Assembly (NCBI GenBank): GCA_033220425.1
Contig: CM065651.1
Coordinates: 248,001-312,000 of the forward strand
Source of the DNA: Lepraria neglecta
Lineage: Eukaryota; Ascomycota; Lecanoromycetes; Lecanorales; Stereocaulaceae
Direction of reading: 5' to 3'
Length of the DNA stretch: 64,000 nt
Shown: positions 1-10,645 of the stretch, in pieces
Position numbering within the stretch: position 1 is the first letter of the stretch
Layout: the number at the start of each line of letters is the position of its first letter
The notes under the pieces: generated by a model
Told to the model about the DNA's origin: nothing
The model's input: the letters and a program-made list of their open reading frames with translations, nothing else
The model's database searches: none
Program-made: the position numbers and the translations under genes

Positions 1-884
1 GTTGAAAGTTACGTCGTTACTATAGAATCACCTCCGGACATTACCTGATGCACGCCAGAATTTTGTCAATCTACAATTTGCAACGTTGTACATTACCTAT
101 ACTTGTGGCCATTAGTTTATTGACAAAAACCAAAATTCAAAATACACCAAAGGTTTTCTTTTCGATACAGATCTAATCCTCAAGAAACTTGTCCCGAGCC
201 AACTTCTTCCGCTGCCTCAATATCCTTCAGGATAGGGCCACGCAACTCTTATAGGATATATCCCACAATACCTCATCAGTCACGCCCAACGCTCGCTTAC
301 ATGCTGGAGTGTCTCGAACGTCCTTTCAGATTGTTAACGAATGACCGGCCATTGGGTGTCATAGGGTAGTCTAGAATTATCTAGTACTTACGGCATTTGA
401 CAAACAGATACTAATGATACTCATTCGGTTCGCTGATCTTGCCTCCACTGTGCTCTGCTTTCCTACTTGCCACGATAGCACGCTGAAGACGCCGAAGGCG
501 ATGGCGGCGAGGATGGTGATGGGTTGGGATAGCTAGTTGAAGGTACGGGTTGCTGCTGTAGGGAGTTGGTTGTGGCACGTTGGGCAATGGGTGCTGGATT
601 TGGGAGACATGCAGGTCGACTTAATATGCAGTTATCTTAAATTAACAAGAACATCATATACACTTCAACAAAAATAATGGAAGGGATTATACTTGTATTG
701 GGCGACTGGTGGCACAGCCACAATGCGGCCTGATGGCTGCGGAAGAGGCGTTTTGGCAGACTTTAGGAACACAGTCTGGGGAGGAAAACTTGGCAGAACG
801 TGAAAGCTTTTCTGCATTTTTGGTAGATACTCTGATGGCGTTGAATGCGAGGACTGCAGATGTGCCTCGGTCAATTTCATAGGC
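1..884. other. Intergenic sequence, 3' flank of sugar transporter
   Basis: No coding region is supported here. A 75-codon open frame on the minus strand (665-892) overlaps the end of the transporter gene in another frame and has no recognisable domain, so I read this as 3' UTR and spacer. No repeat or RNA gene was seen. Confidence 0.5.
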
Positions 885-2642
885 TCAGTCACCCTTCTCC
901 ACTTCTTGCACTACACCCAAGCCCTGCGCTTCCTTCGCATTCAATCCCTTCTCCTCGACAAGGCCATACTCCCTCGCCTTAGCATCAATACCTTCATCAG
1001 TCAGGAACTCGAGTTCTTTCGCCGCTCTCACATAGCTAATATTCTCACAATACCCTTTAGCGAAGATGATGTCAATCTCCTCCAGGGATCGCTTTGCGGT
1101 CTCAGGGTAGGTGAAGTAGATTATGGGGAGAAAGCAAGCATTGACGATGGCGAAGAAGAGGTAGGTTCCCCATTGGATATTGGTGATCATTATTGGGGTT
1201 ATCATCACGATTACTGTGAGGGGTGGTCAGTTTTGAATAAACTTAATATAACGAGGAAGGAGAAGAAGGCAGCTTACGGAAGTTGAAAAGCCAATTCGAG
1301 CAGGTAGAAAGAGCATTGGCTTTTTGTCTAGTCTTGATGGGGTTTATCTCAGCTGGATAGAGCTGCCACAGAGTTAGTCCGTCTCCTCTTCGACCAAATT
1401 GAGAAAGTACATACCCAAGGCAAAGGCAACCAGCTCGCCCCAAAACTCGCAATATAGGTAAACAGCCCCACGGCTGCTCCCTTCGCCGCAGCAGTTGTTC
1501 CAGGTATCAAGCACGAAAACACAATCACCATACTCAGGCATTGCCCTACACTGCCCCAAAGAAACAGCTTCCTTCTTCCCACACGCTCAATGATGAACCA
1601 AGATACGGTAGCGAAGATGGCGTAGACGATCATGTTCACTCCACCGAGAAGTAGGGAGATATTATGCGATTGGCCAATAGATTGCTCGAAGAGGATTGGG
1701 AAGTAGTAGATCACAGCATTGCATCCACCAACCTGCTGCATAAATTGCGAAGACACACCAAGCATCATGCGTCTGAAATGTTGTGTCTTGCCACCCGTAA
1801 AGACGGCCTTGAGTGGTGTTCCTTTTCGACCGGCGTAGCCTGAGGCGCGGATACTGTCCATGATGATCTGCTTCTGGAGCTGGGTCTCTTTATCATCTTT
1901 TTCCAGGCCGCGTAGAGCTGCTATGACTGTCTCGCCTTCGTCATAGCGCTCTCGCGTGAGAAGCCAGCGGGGTGATTCGGGGAGCCAGATCATGCCAATG
2001 ACGACGATCAGGGCGAAGACGATTTGGAAGGCGATGGGCAAGCGCCATGTTAGATCGGGAGAGCCACTGGGATGATCATGTCAGTGTGAACTCAGAGCAT
2101 CCAGGAGGCAGGGCGTACTAGCTTGCACCGTAGTCAATCCAGTAAGCCACCAAAGTCCCGAATGCGATGACACCGCCCTCAATACATATCAACAAACCTC
2201 TGTTGCTCGTCCTCGAGCACTCAGCCTGATAGGTAGGAATAGTACTGGTGTTAATACCGTTTCCCACACCCGTGATCGTCCTGCCAATAATAAACTGAGC
2301 CAAAGGCTTTGCATTCCTCTCAGCCGTAACCTGTATGATCACTCCAAGAATCATGATACTACCACCCATCATCATCGCCCTTCTCCGACCAAGAAAGTCA
2401 CCGAAAGCTAAGATGAATATCGCACCGAACAAGCAACCGATCTCGTAAATGGCGGTCACGAACCCTTGCATGGTCGAATTGTTTTTCGTGGCTGTAAAGA
2501 GATCATTGAAGGCTGGGGCTGTGATTATGCCGGACATGACACCTTGGTCGTAGCCGAAGAGGACGAAGCCCGTTGTCGCGACTGTGGAGACGGCGAGGGA
2601 GAGGGGATGGCCTGTTAGACCCATAAATGTAGGTGGTGCCAT
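885..2642 (-). CDS. MFS sugar (hexose) transporter, four exons
   Basis: This is a plasma-membrane sugar/proton symporter of the major facilitator superfamily, sugar-porter family. Exons read 2642-2119, 2066-1415, 1362-1278 and 1213-885, giving 529 aa; each junction has GT..AG borders and keeps frame. Family signatures are in order: FGYDQGVMSG in TM1, GRR loop motifs (LGRRRAMMMGG and VGRRKLFLWG), PESPRWLL after TM6, QQVGGCNAVIYY in TM7, LYPAEINPIKTR in the TM10-11 loop, and PETAKRSLEEID at the C-terminal end, a variant of PETKG. About 12 membrane segments are expected and the length is typical. The glutamine/asparagine pair QQ...N in TM7 fits hexose binding. The exact sugar cannot be told; xylose, glucose or quinate-type transporters share these motifs. 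The gene stands alone, and flanking DNA gives no hint of a catabolic cluster. Confidence 0.9.
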
Positions 2643-3360
2643 AGCGAGTTTTCTGTCTTTTTGTCTTTCTTCTATACTTTTATGATTGACTAGAACCGAA
2701 TTGAACGCATCGAGAATGGAGGTAATTGAGTCCTTCTTGTCATAAACAGAAAAGACATCAAATCAAAGAGACGAATCAACACACATATACTTGACCTTTA
2801 TCATTATCAGCATCACGAAATCAGTGCCTCGGTGAACCCAACGCCGATCAATGCATGGCATCATCACCGGGCTTGGGAGACATGCATGTTCTCCGGCGTC
2901 TTCTAGGGGGTGACAAAAGAATCCGTTTTTTCGCACTAGCCCAGATTTCTGCGCACCGCAACAACACCTCAGGTATTGATTTTCAAGACTCAAAGTCGGT
3001 ACCTAAATTGTAGAACTTGTTGAGCTCTATAAATTTGCAGCAGGAAGGTTCTTCAGAAAGCTGGTGGTTGGGAAGCTGTTGGCTGTTGAGTAAAATTCAG
3101 GCGAACGGATTCTTTTCTTACCCGGGAGGTACTGTACCATCAGAGCTACCATGGTCTGATGCTAACTGGGTAGGAAAGAACCTGCATAAAGCTTCTCCAA
3201 ACGTTTGAAGAAGAGCCGTGAGAGCTAAACCCCACGGCGCAGGAGCTCTAACCACGAAAAGGATGTCTCCGAGATGAGATTTGATCCCCGCAGGGACACG
3301 GACAGGAAAAACCACCTCGGCAATGAGATAACGGCTTTATCCCGATTTTTGGCTAGGCTA

Positions 3361-3415
3361 AAAGAAGTTTGGTAAAAAAGAGTTTTGACCAAACTCTTTT
3401 CCACCAAACTTCTTT
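3361..3415. repeat. Near-perfect inverted repeat, 25-bp arms, 5-nt loop
   Basis: The left arm at 3361-3385 starts AAAGAAGTTTGGT and the right arm at 3391-3415 ends ACCAAACTTCTTT. The arms pair at 23 of 25 positions, with two adjacent mismatches (AA against CC) in the middle and a five-base loop TGACC. Transcribed, this would fold into a long hairpin. It lies in AT-rich DNA between the transporter and cupin genes and is not placed as a terminator of either. It could be a miniature inverted-repeat element, part of a SINE, or a simple cruciform. Confidence 0.8.
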
Positions 3416-3455
3416 AGGAATCGCTTTTTAAATTAGACTTTTAATATTTTAGCGT

Positions 3456-3471
3456 CTTGGCCACTCGGCTT
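3456..3471 (-). other. tRNA-like box A relic (possible SINE head)
   Basis: Read on the minus strand the bases are AAGCCGAGTGGCCAAG, close to the D-arm and internal promoter box A of Leu/Ser tRNAs. About 35 nt downstream a CGATTCC remnant resembles the end of box B. No complete cloverleaf can be drawn, so this is not a working tRNA. It may be the degenerate head of a tRNA-derived short element that includes the adjoining hairpin. Confidence 0.3.
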
Positions 3472-3807
3472 TCGGGTAGCTCTAGGCAACAAACCGTATC
3501 GAGCAAGCATCATCGCTAAGACAAAACTCAATGGCTATGGAGGAAGGTGTGGCGAGCTGTCAGAGTGCGGAGATATTTCCAGTTCATTTGTCATCCTCAG
3601 GGAACTGTATGTCTGTATCTTGCGTCTGGTGTTGGATGAGGAATCGTTCTGGAGGCGCAGGCCTCGAGATCGACCATTCCGCGGATGCGGAACTGTGCCG
3701 CAATCAGCCTCACCACCATCAAGACTTGTATGCCGGAATCTGACTTGTTTACAAACCAGCAGCACTGTTCGCTAGCATGTCAGGCCTCCCACTATACTAT
3801 GAAGCAA

Positions 3808-3817
3808 TTATATAAAG
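3808..3817 (+). promoter_or_regulatory. TATA box of the cupin gene
   Basis: TTATATAAAG lies about 25-34 nt before the ATG at 3842. A start of transcription near 3840 would leave almost no leader for that ATG. This favours the later in-frame ATG at 3944 as the true start of the protein. Confidence 0.5.
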
Positions 3818-3841
3818 AGCCCCATTCAACATGGACACTAA

Positions 3842-4705
3842 ATGCTTGAGACCTCCTGCGCAGGCCTCGGACAATCGCCTCGACCCGCGCCGTCTACCTC
3901 CTTGACCTACCTCACGAGCCTCTTGACAAGAGAATACATCAACATGCCTCTAACAAAGACCTCCAACTTACCTGAATTCACTCGACCACCTCCCGACTCC
4001 GTCACCTTTGCCTTCCCTCCACATTCGCCTTCAGACGACAAGATAGCGCCCACCCTCATTACATTTCGACCCGGCTCAACCATCAGCACCTCATTGCACT
4101 GGCACACCACCCATACAGAATATATCAAGGTGCTCTCCGGTGCAGCTTTAGTGATGGTAGCTGGGAAGGTTAAGATATATACAGCCGAAGATGGAGCGGC
4201 TGTTGTACCACGCTATGCTAGGCACGAGTGCATGCGTTTTGATCGCCCCGCGCACCTACTATCGAAAAAGCAGAGGGAATGCCAAGAGAAGTGGATGGAG
4301 GAGCAGGGCGAAGATATCGTGCAGAAGCTAAAGAATACGGAAGTAGTAGCAGAAGAGTGGACGGAGCCAAAAGACGGGGAGAAAGAGGTTTTCTTCCGGA
4401 ACTTGTTTTCCACGACTAGAGAACCGCAGTGGAAAGGGAGTTGGCTGGGAGAGGTGTATATGGTGTTGCAGATTATGTGTGTGATGTGGAAGTTGGATAA
4501 TTATATCGTGCTTGTTGATTTGGGCGGGAAGGGGGATGGTAGTGGGTGGAGAGGGTTTGTGGAGGCGGTGATTAGCTATAGTGTTATGGGATTGGCGAAT
4601 GCGGTGGGGAGGCTGATGGGATTGAGGGCTGTTAATGAGGAGTATACGCCCGGTTGGTTGATGAGGAGTTGGCAGGAGGGGAAGGCCGATGGTAAGATAG
4701 AATAG
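3842..4705 (+). CDS. Cupin-domain protein
   Basis: A single-exon gene of 287 codons from the first ATG, or 253 aa from the likelier ATG at 3944 (MPLTKTSNLP), which follows a TATA box at a proper distance. The cupin barrel is marked by the HWHTTHTEYIKVLSG stretch at about residues 52-66 of the shorter form, supplying two or three metal-type histidines, and by a second strand motif PRYARHE. The following half is charged and then has a hydrophobic stretch (about residues 170-200) that may associate with a membrane. Small cupins of this kind in fungi are mostly uncharacterised and have been linked to oxidoreductase or isomerase roles. No catalytic assignment is justified here. The gene has no obvious partner. 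Confidence 0.75.
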   Translation: MLETSCAGLGQSPRPAPSTSLTYLTSLLTREYINMPLTKTSNLPEFTRPPPDSVTFAFPPHSPSDDKIAPTLITFRPGSTISTSLHWHTTHTEYIKVLSGAALVMVAGKVKIYTAEDGAAVVPRYARHECMRFDRPAHLLSKKQRECQEKWMEEQGEDIVQKLKNTEVVAEEWTEPKDGEKEVFFRNLFSTTREPQWKGSWLGEVYMVLQIMCVMWKLDNYIVLVDLGGKGDGSGWRGFVEAVISYSVMGLANAVGRLMGLRAVNEEYTPGWLMRSWQEGKADGKIE

Positions 4706-5908
4706 GAGGAATAAATAAGACGCAAGGCTGAAGTAACCTGCTCGCTGGCACGAGGAGTAGAATGAGATCTCTCACGGTCATTGTACTGGTATCGTAGTCA
4801 ATGAAGGCGACTGTGGCAATCCTATTCCACGGACTGAGGTCCAAAACTTTTAGGCACGGGCCATGCCAAACCTGGTTAGAATAGCTCGTTCTTAGAGACG
4901 CCTGACTGACACCTAGGTATCTGTCACCTCAAGGCATCATGTCGCCTACTGGTGTAAATAACAGTCCCTTCTTCCTCTGCCGATACGGCTCTCCACGCCG
5001 CAGTTGAACGAACAGCTTCGCAAGGTGCATCGAGGATAGTGCCTGATATACTCTGTTTTCTCTGCGAGAAGTTCGACCTCGCCTCTGCTGTACCCGCAAA
5101 AGCATCGGAAACGCGATGGTGAAATTAAGGAGGAAAAGGAAGACGAAGATGAATATGATTACAATCAGTTGGAAGTGGATTCTGCTGTAGTAAGAAGTTC
5201 AGTTGCAGAAGGTGTTTTGTGCCTGAGACGGCTGACTAAGCTCATTTTCAACGACGCATTCAATCTCACAGTTCACTCATAAATCGGTTGTTTAATGTCT
5301 TTGTCAGGGACTTCTTCTTCGTTGTTGCCTTCGAAAGGGCTGCTACTTTGTCAGGACATGTAATTTGATCGTGCTGCAACCCGCTGTGCTGCTTCGCCCC
5401 AATAATCTGCCCTATGACACCCTGGTCAATTCAGAACTGACAGAGTCATGTGCCATGTCAGATGAGAATTGCTTGGTGGCCGCGCTTACGAAAGGGTAGA
5501 ACGGTGAAATCGAATGCAGTCGATACACTATCGAGTATTATACACTGAATCAAAGTAAAATAATATGTTTTATTTGTTGGCTTTTTGCAATTGTGTATCA
5601 TTCTAGAAAGATCTCGCATGCCAGTCTTTCATCATGATGCAATACTATTGACAAGAAACATACGACGAGATCTAATGGACAGACAACACATGTCAATTCA
5701 AAAGGGAATTCGTTGCTTTTTGCCGTCGAGGCTCTGTGTTCATCATACAGTCGTGAAAATGGTCATGAAGATCGTGAAACGTATACGCATCAAGAGAGAC
5801 ACCGCCGACAATCCTACGCATAGCCTTCTTCCCCTAATCTGGCAAGTCGTTAATTGCGTTGAGATCATCTTCTGTGAGCACGCCGGCCCCAAATAGTTCA
5901 TTGAAATA
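4706..5908. other. Intergenic region
   Basis: About 1.2 kb between the convergent cupin gene and the unknown nuclear-type gene. A 103-codon plus-strand frame at 5585-5896 runs into the 3' end of the next gene and has no recognisable feature, so I do not call it. Nothing else is seen. Confidence 0.5.
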
Positions 5909-8158
5909 TTAGTCATCGCTCTCGCCCAGGAGAGCGTCATTGGTCATATCATCATTCGATTTGTCGTTTGTCCCAATTGTTGGGAAATCCTCTGGCCCCG
6001 AAGCTCGAGGCTCAGCGAGAGGCTGAGGAGCCCCTTTGTGGCCAATCTCATCTGAGACTTGCTCATTGGTCTCTGCTGTTGTACGCGCAGCGCACTGCAT
6101 GGCCCATTCACTAATAGACATATCATCGACAGTGCCCGTAGTGTCAGGCATGCTACTCTCAGCAGGACTCTCAGCAGGAGTCCCCAAAAGCTGCCCAGCA
6201 ACCTCCTCAGTCAATTCCGGCGCCGGAACCTGGCTGAAAGAGCCAAACCACTTTCCGGCTAGGACGAGTAGTGGCGCCTGTCCAGGCTGAGTCCAGTTGT
6301 TACAATGAAGAGTCAGAAGCCGCTGGTACTGTTCGGCAAACGACTCTTCGTCAGGCAAATTAGGAGGCCCTTCGTCATGATACCGCAAGTAATCGAGGCA
6401 GCTGTAGAGTAGAGCTGCTTTGATGTTGAGCTGCTCTACGAGGTTCCGAGGCCGGAGATAGCGAAGATCTTGTGGACGTGGAGGTGCTGGTACGATTGGG
6501 GTTGAGATGTCTGCGTCGTCTCCGAAATCGAAATCTGGAACGTCTGCGGGAACGTCTCTTCCAAAATCGAAGCTGTAGAAGTCGGCACCGACTGCTGGTT
6601 GGCTCCGAGGCTGAGCCACTCCTGACATTTGATGTGGACCTTCAGGCTTTGGGGCTTGATTGGCCGATATAGCAAACAAGGCCAACGGTTCTGCCTCCGC
6701 TATTGGGGGGTCAAGAGTCGACTTCATCTTCGGAGATCTTCGTACTCGCTTTCGCGGGGGCTGTATGATATATTCATCAACGTCCTCATCAATTTCATCA
6801 TCGCGTCCGTGTTTTAGACGACTCGTGGCCGGTGGAGGGGCATACGAGTCCACGCTGTGGTAGCTACCTTGCACGAAGAGGTCTCCTGGCGACGGGGCCG
6901 TCGGAGTATGTCTTCGAGTTGCCTCTTGCTTTTCGAGCTTCTGTAGCCGTCTGGCAGCCGTCTTGGCTCTCGCCTCGCGCTCCTCCTCGGTGATAGCACG
7001 CCCCCCTGCCTTTTCAGGATTTTTGCCGGCATTCTCCAGCTTGCGCCTTTCTTTCTCATACTTGGATGGTGGAGTAAGACCCTCTGTTGTCAATGATGGT
7101 GAGCCCGCCGATGGCGAGCCTTCAGCTGCGAGTCGCTCTAGAGTGAACTTCTTGAGCCCATGCCCTTTCTCTCGGGTGACCCATGCTGGGCACTCGTAAT
7201 CACGCCTGAACCTCAAAAGCCGGTGGTTGAAAGTACTGAGGCCGAACAGTGACCTCGTCGCTCCGCCTTTGTTTTTAGTGGTTCGAGGCATGCGTGCCCT
7301 AAAATCGGGGATTGTCATCGGATATATGCGTCGAAGTGCTTCCATCCTCGCGCCTTCAAGTTGAGAAGAGAAGCAGCGCGGGAGGCCCGGCCAGTCGTTG
7401 ATTGGATTGTCATCAGGATCGAGCATCAAGAGTCCGTTGAACATCATGAAGCCTGAGCATACTGGCTCGGTCTCCCGCGCCAGCGGCTGGTCGAGCAGAT
7501 ACATGACTTGGTTGCCATCATCGTCTCGGACGTTGCCCCAGGTTGAGCGATTTTGTAGATTCCAATGCTGTTGGCCGTAAGCATGAGAGAATGTGGTGAC
7601 ATCATCTTGATGGACTCCATGCTTTGGTGTAAAGTCATAACGACCGAACATGCGGTCTAGATGGATCATCTCATTTCTATAATTGTCATGCGGAGCGGCC
7701 GATCGCCAGATTTGCTGATCTTCGTCCCACCATTCAAGACCATTAGAACCCATCTGAGTCTTGCCTTTGGGCATATCTCGCGCACCGATATTGCCATGCT
7801 CCGCCTCGATCTTTTGTCGTCTCGCTTGACGCTTGGACGGTGGAGTGTCCCAATTAGACTTGCCTTTGCCCTTCACTGATCGTTTTGTTTCTGGCGTAGT
7901 CGGCTCTTGGGGGGCTTGAACTTGGACTTCTGCCTTAGCTTGGAATGAGGGATCGTTGTTTTCATGGTTCAGGTAAAGCGAGTATTGAGAATCGGCGTTG
8001 GGAAAATTGAATGGCGGTGGCTGATTGAAGCTTGGTGCAGGATATTGGTATGTCTGCTCCGAATTAGGATGCGTCCATGCTGGGAGATATCCTTCTGTTG
8101 TCTGCCCATAGGTTGGTGCATTTTGGAAAGGATCTTGTGAATAACCGTAGCCGTTCAT
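5909..8158 (-). CDS. Large disordered conserved-type protein of unknown function
   Basis: A long single-exon frame; I start at the ATG at 8158 (MNGYGYSQDPFQ), giving 749 aa. The open frame extends upstream to 8590, but that part has no low-complexity pattern like the rest and looks like leader. The N-terminal third is rich in Gln, Pro, Asn and Tyr. Residues around 100-140 are basic (KRSVKGKGK, KRQARRQK). A central block reads FRARMPRTTKNKGGATRSLF then RLLRFRRDYECPAWVTREKG. A Glu/Arg-rich probable coiled stretch follows, then a nuclear-localisation-like PPRKRVRRSPKMK, and a C-terminal part with aromatic helices (LYSCLDYLRYHDEG). This suggests a nuclear protein, but I recognise no family. Confidence 0.65.
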   Translation of the reverse strand: MNGYGYSQDPFQNAPTYGQTTEGYLPAWTHPNSEQTYQYPAPSFNQPPPFNFPNADSQYSLYLNHENNDPSFQAKAEVQVQAPQEPTTPETKRSVKGKGKSNWDTPPSKRQARRQKIEAEHGNIGARDMPKGKTQMGSNGLEWWDEDQQIWRSAAPHDNYRNEMIHLDRMFGRYDFTPKHGVHQDDVTTFSHAYGQQHWNLQNRSTWGNVRDDDGNQVMYLLDQPLARETEPVCSGFMMFNGLLMLDPDDNPINDWPGLPRCFSSQLEGARMEALRRIYPMTIPDFRARMPRTTKNKGGATRSLFGLSTFNHRLLRFRRDYECPAWVTREKGHGLKKFTLERLAAEGSPSAGSPSLTTEGLTPPSKYEKERRKLENAGKNPEKAGGRAITEEEREARAKTAARRLQKLEKQEATRRHTPTAPSPGDLFVQGSYHSVDSYAPPPATSRLKHGRDDEIDEDVDEYIIQPPRKRVRRSPKMKSTLDPPIAEAEPLALFAISANQAPKPEGPHQMSGVAQPRSQPAVGADFYSFDFGRDVPADVPDFDFGDDADISTPIVPAPPRPQDLRYLRPRNLVEQLNIKAALLYSCLDYLRYHDEGPPNLPDEESFAEQYQRLLTLHCNNWTQPGQAPLLVLAGKWFGSFSQVPAPELTEEVAGQLLGTPAESPAESSMPDTTGTVDDMSISEWAMQCAARTTAETNEQVSDEIGHKGAPQPLAEPRASGPEDFPTIGTNDKSNDDMTNDALLGESDD

Positions 8159-9776
8159 GAGACTAGTGTGAAGAGAGACTGTTGAAGCTTTAGTATGCTG
8201 GTTTAATCGGGCGGGTGTCGGGGTCGAGGAGTATCGAGTTGCTGTTCGATCGAGATGGTCTGAGCGAATGAGACTACCGATGAGTGATGAGGAGACGAGT
8301 GATGAGAAAATCCGAATGAACGATAGACGAGCCACTGGACACATTTTAGGAGACGCGTTGAGTGTCCACAAAAAATGATATTCGAACGACATTGAGAAGG
8401 AACTCGACACTCTCGTATCGATAGTCGAACAATGGCATTGTGCTCTTTGTCCGATGGACGAGAATTGTCGAGTAGCCAAGTGTCGAGCAATTTCATCATA
8501 CCAGGCAAAGAAGAAGAACGCAGAAAACAAAGACCATGTGGCTTGGCAGGCAGGCATGGTAGGGCGAAGATAGACTAGTGGATTTTGCACAGCGAATCAT
8601 CTTCATTCCATGAGACTTGAGCATTTCATGCTTCTACTGCGATCGAACTGTTTGTTATTTACTTTCGTTTTGTCATCCTGAATCGAAATGATTCTGTTGA
8701 AAGCCTGTTTCCCGGAAGCTAGTGCTTAATGGTCAGTATCTGGACCCCATCAAAGCCCACCGACTTCGACCTTTAGGACTCGAGAGAGAGTACGCAAACA
8801 CGGCCAGCCGGAAAACGTCATGAGTATTATCCTCTAGCCGTATCACAGGTCTGCTCAGATACAAATTTCTGTCGATTAACACTAGAATCCGCTTATAGGA
8901 TGGAACGATGTGGCAATCAGACGTCCTGAAAATCCAGCAGTGCAAATGCTGTACCCTCGACTCCTCCGCCCTTTTTGATGTTCTAAGATCAATAGCTGGT
9001 AAAAAGAATACAAGCAACACAGTCTACTGTTTTCATTCAAAGAATACATTGAGGAGCATTTGCTTTCAGAAACCGCATCTTTATGACTCGCATTGTTTTG
9101 CCACTAGTGCCGACCAACGCTTTGTCTCCGGAGCCTGTGCTGTGATAGGCTTCGGAAATGATGATTCCAGTCAATTTAGAAATTAGGTCCGTAAAGCCCC
9201 TATCAGCTATGCATATCGTGGACTTCGGGATAACAGGACTGTTACACAGTCATGATACGTGCATAGACTGTCTAGCCTTCTGACTAAACCCACCTCAACC
9301 TGGCCGTGGCCACTCGCAATTGCCTCCTACGAGCTTGAACGTACAGTAATTAGACAGGAGAACTCCCCAATCATTGGCTTCTTCCTCACTGTTAACGTAC
9401 GGCCGAGGAGTTTTCAAATGTTCATGCTGTAAAAGTTGAGTATTCGAAAGGCGAAATTACTCTGGAGACACAGGCTTTTAGCCACGCCACTTATGATCAA
9501 AATTAAGTAGTCTTCGGTGCGAATATCTGTAACTGCTCTATCAATTGAAACAGCAAATCCTGGTTTTGCCACGGGATAACCTGGTCCCACAGAGCTCCAC
9601 TCATTTCCCCCTTTTCTTGAATTTCAATTGGTCCATTGGTGTGTTGATTCTTTATTGGCTTAGGTCTCATCATCAAGACCCAATCATCAAAACGTTATCG
9701 GGTTTTACCACAACCTCCTGACGGATCCTTTACCGTCCGTCGGGCGCAGGATCGGAAATGTCCTTTTTGTGCAACG
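8159..9776. other. Intergenic / leader region
   Basis: From 8159 to about 8590 the frame of the preceding gene stays open and is probably its 5' leader. From 8600 to 9776 only short frames without domains occur (for example 92 codons at 8908-9186). No RNA gene or repeat was found. Confidence 0.4.
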
Positions 9777-10087
9777 ATGGCTTCGACACCCACCTTTGAC
9801 CGCCCGTCTATATATGGCCCACAGCCAAATGTGTTCCTTCCGAGACGTTTAACTCCTCCGGCAACACAGAAACTGCATTTTCGAGCCATAAATCAATCAA
9901 AAATTGTCACTACTGTGGCTTCAGGTCAGTGTCATTTCGAAATAACGTGGCTTTTCTAACTCAGAATTGTCCAGACTACCTCTTCCTCCTCCTCCTCCAA
10001 CCCCATTACTAGGGCAAAATGCTTTTCAACCTCTCCACCGTCCGGCAAATTACCAACAGCATGCCCATCCTCAGAGGCACTATCATT
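9777..10087 (+). CDS. Possible small two-exon proline-rich protein
   Basis: Weak candidate. The first frame starts at 9777 (MASTPTFDRPSIYGPQPN). A possible intron runs 9925-9964 with donor GTCAGT and acceptor CTCAG. Joining it continues a proline-rich stretch (LPLPPPPPTPLLGQN) and stops at 10087, giving about 90 aa. Against it are the unusual donor, a branch site too close to the acceptor and the lack of any domain. Without the intron the first frame ends at 9959. It may be noncoding. Confidence 0.2.
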
Positions 10088-10346
10088 GATCGACATGGCA
10101 TTTGACCGGCTTCATTACCGGGTCAGACCTGACGTCGTCGTTGCAGGGCAGCAGCCCGTGGACGTATACTCCCTCTCTTGGCCTGAGCGCGCCGGACTGA
10201 TTCCTTTGGGCGCACGCGTCGACTTCGTGGTCCGATCCCGCCCGCCTGGAGCCTTGCACCTTGTCGATGTCGTGAGGATTTGGGGCTGGGAGGTCCTGCT
10301 GATGGACGGTCGGAGTGGACGGTGCTGGGCAGTTCGGACTTCGTGA
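10086..10346 (+). CDS. Hypothetical 86-codon open frame
   Basis: The frame runs from MIDMAFDRLHYRVRPD to CWAVRTS with a fairly hydrophobic, strand-like composition (VVVAGQQPVDVYSL, GARVDFVVRS). No family is recognised. A similarly long frame lies on the opposite strand (10115-10453), and GC-rich sequence favours both by chance, so support is slim. Confidence 0.15.
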   Translation: MIDMAFDRLHYRVRPDVVVAGQQPVDVYSLSWPERAGLIPLGARVDFVVRSRPPGALHLVDVVRIWGWEVLLMDGRSGRCWAVRTS

Positions 10347-10645
10347 GGACGGAATACTTGCCCTAATTCAAGGTGATGGAGCTGGGTGTTGGGTCTCATA
10401 TGGACAGCATAAGCACTCATTAATGCACGAAATCGAGTATTATTTGGATGCATTGCTTTCTACCAAGAGCGAAATCTACGTGCAATGATGGGCTGTCAAT
10501 CGTTCGAAGCTATAGACTCGCAAATTGTGTGATCAACTGTGCTTGCTTTTGGCAAATTACACCGATTTATAAATTTCTCCCCCAGACAATCACAAATTCC
10601 ATGGCATCTCGTCCTCTCCATCCTTATTTTTCCGTCCACCAGCAA

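Larger units (their letters stand above)
2643..3807. other. Intergenic region with palindrome and tRNA-like motifs
   Basis: About 1.2 kb without a supportable gene. It contains the inverted repeat at 3361-3415, the box-A-like stretch at 3456-3471 (minus sense) and a box-B-like match at 3278-3286 (minus sense), listed separately. Short open frames here (for example 3017-3208 and 3531-3743) show no domain and overlap each other on both strands. Confidence 0.5.

Noticed and set aside
5585-5896. 103-codon plus-strand open frame
   Set aside because: No domain, overlaps the 3' region of the minus-strand gene, composition like spacer.
8908-9186. 92-codon plus-strand frame with several cysteines
   Set aside because: No pattern in cysteine spacing, no splice or promoter support.
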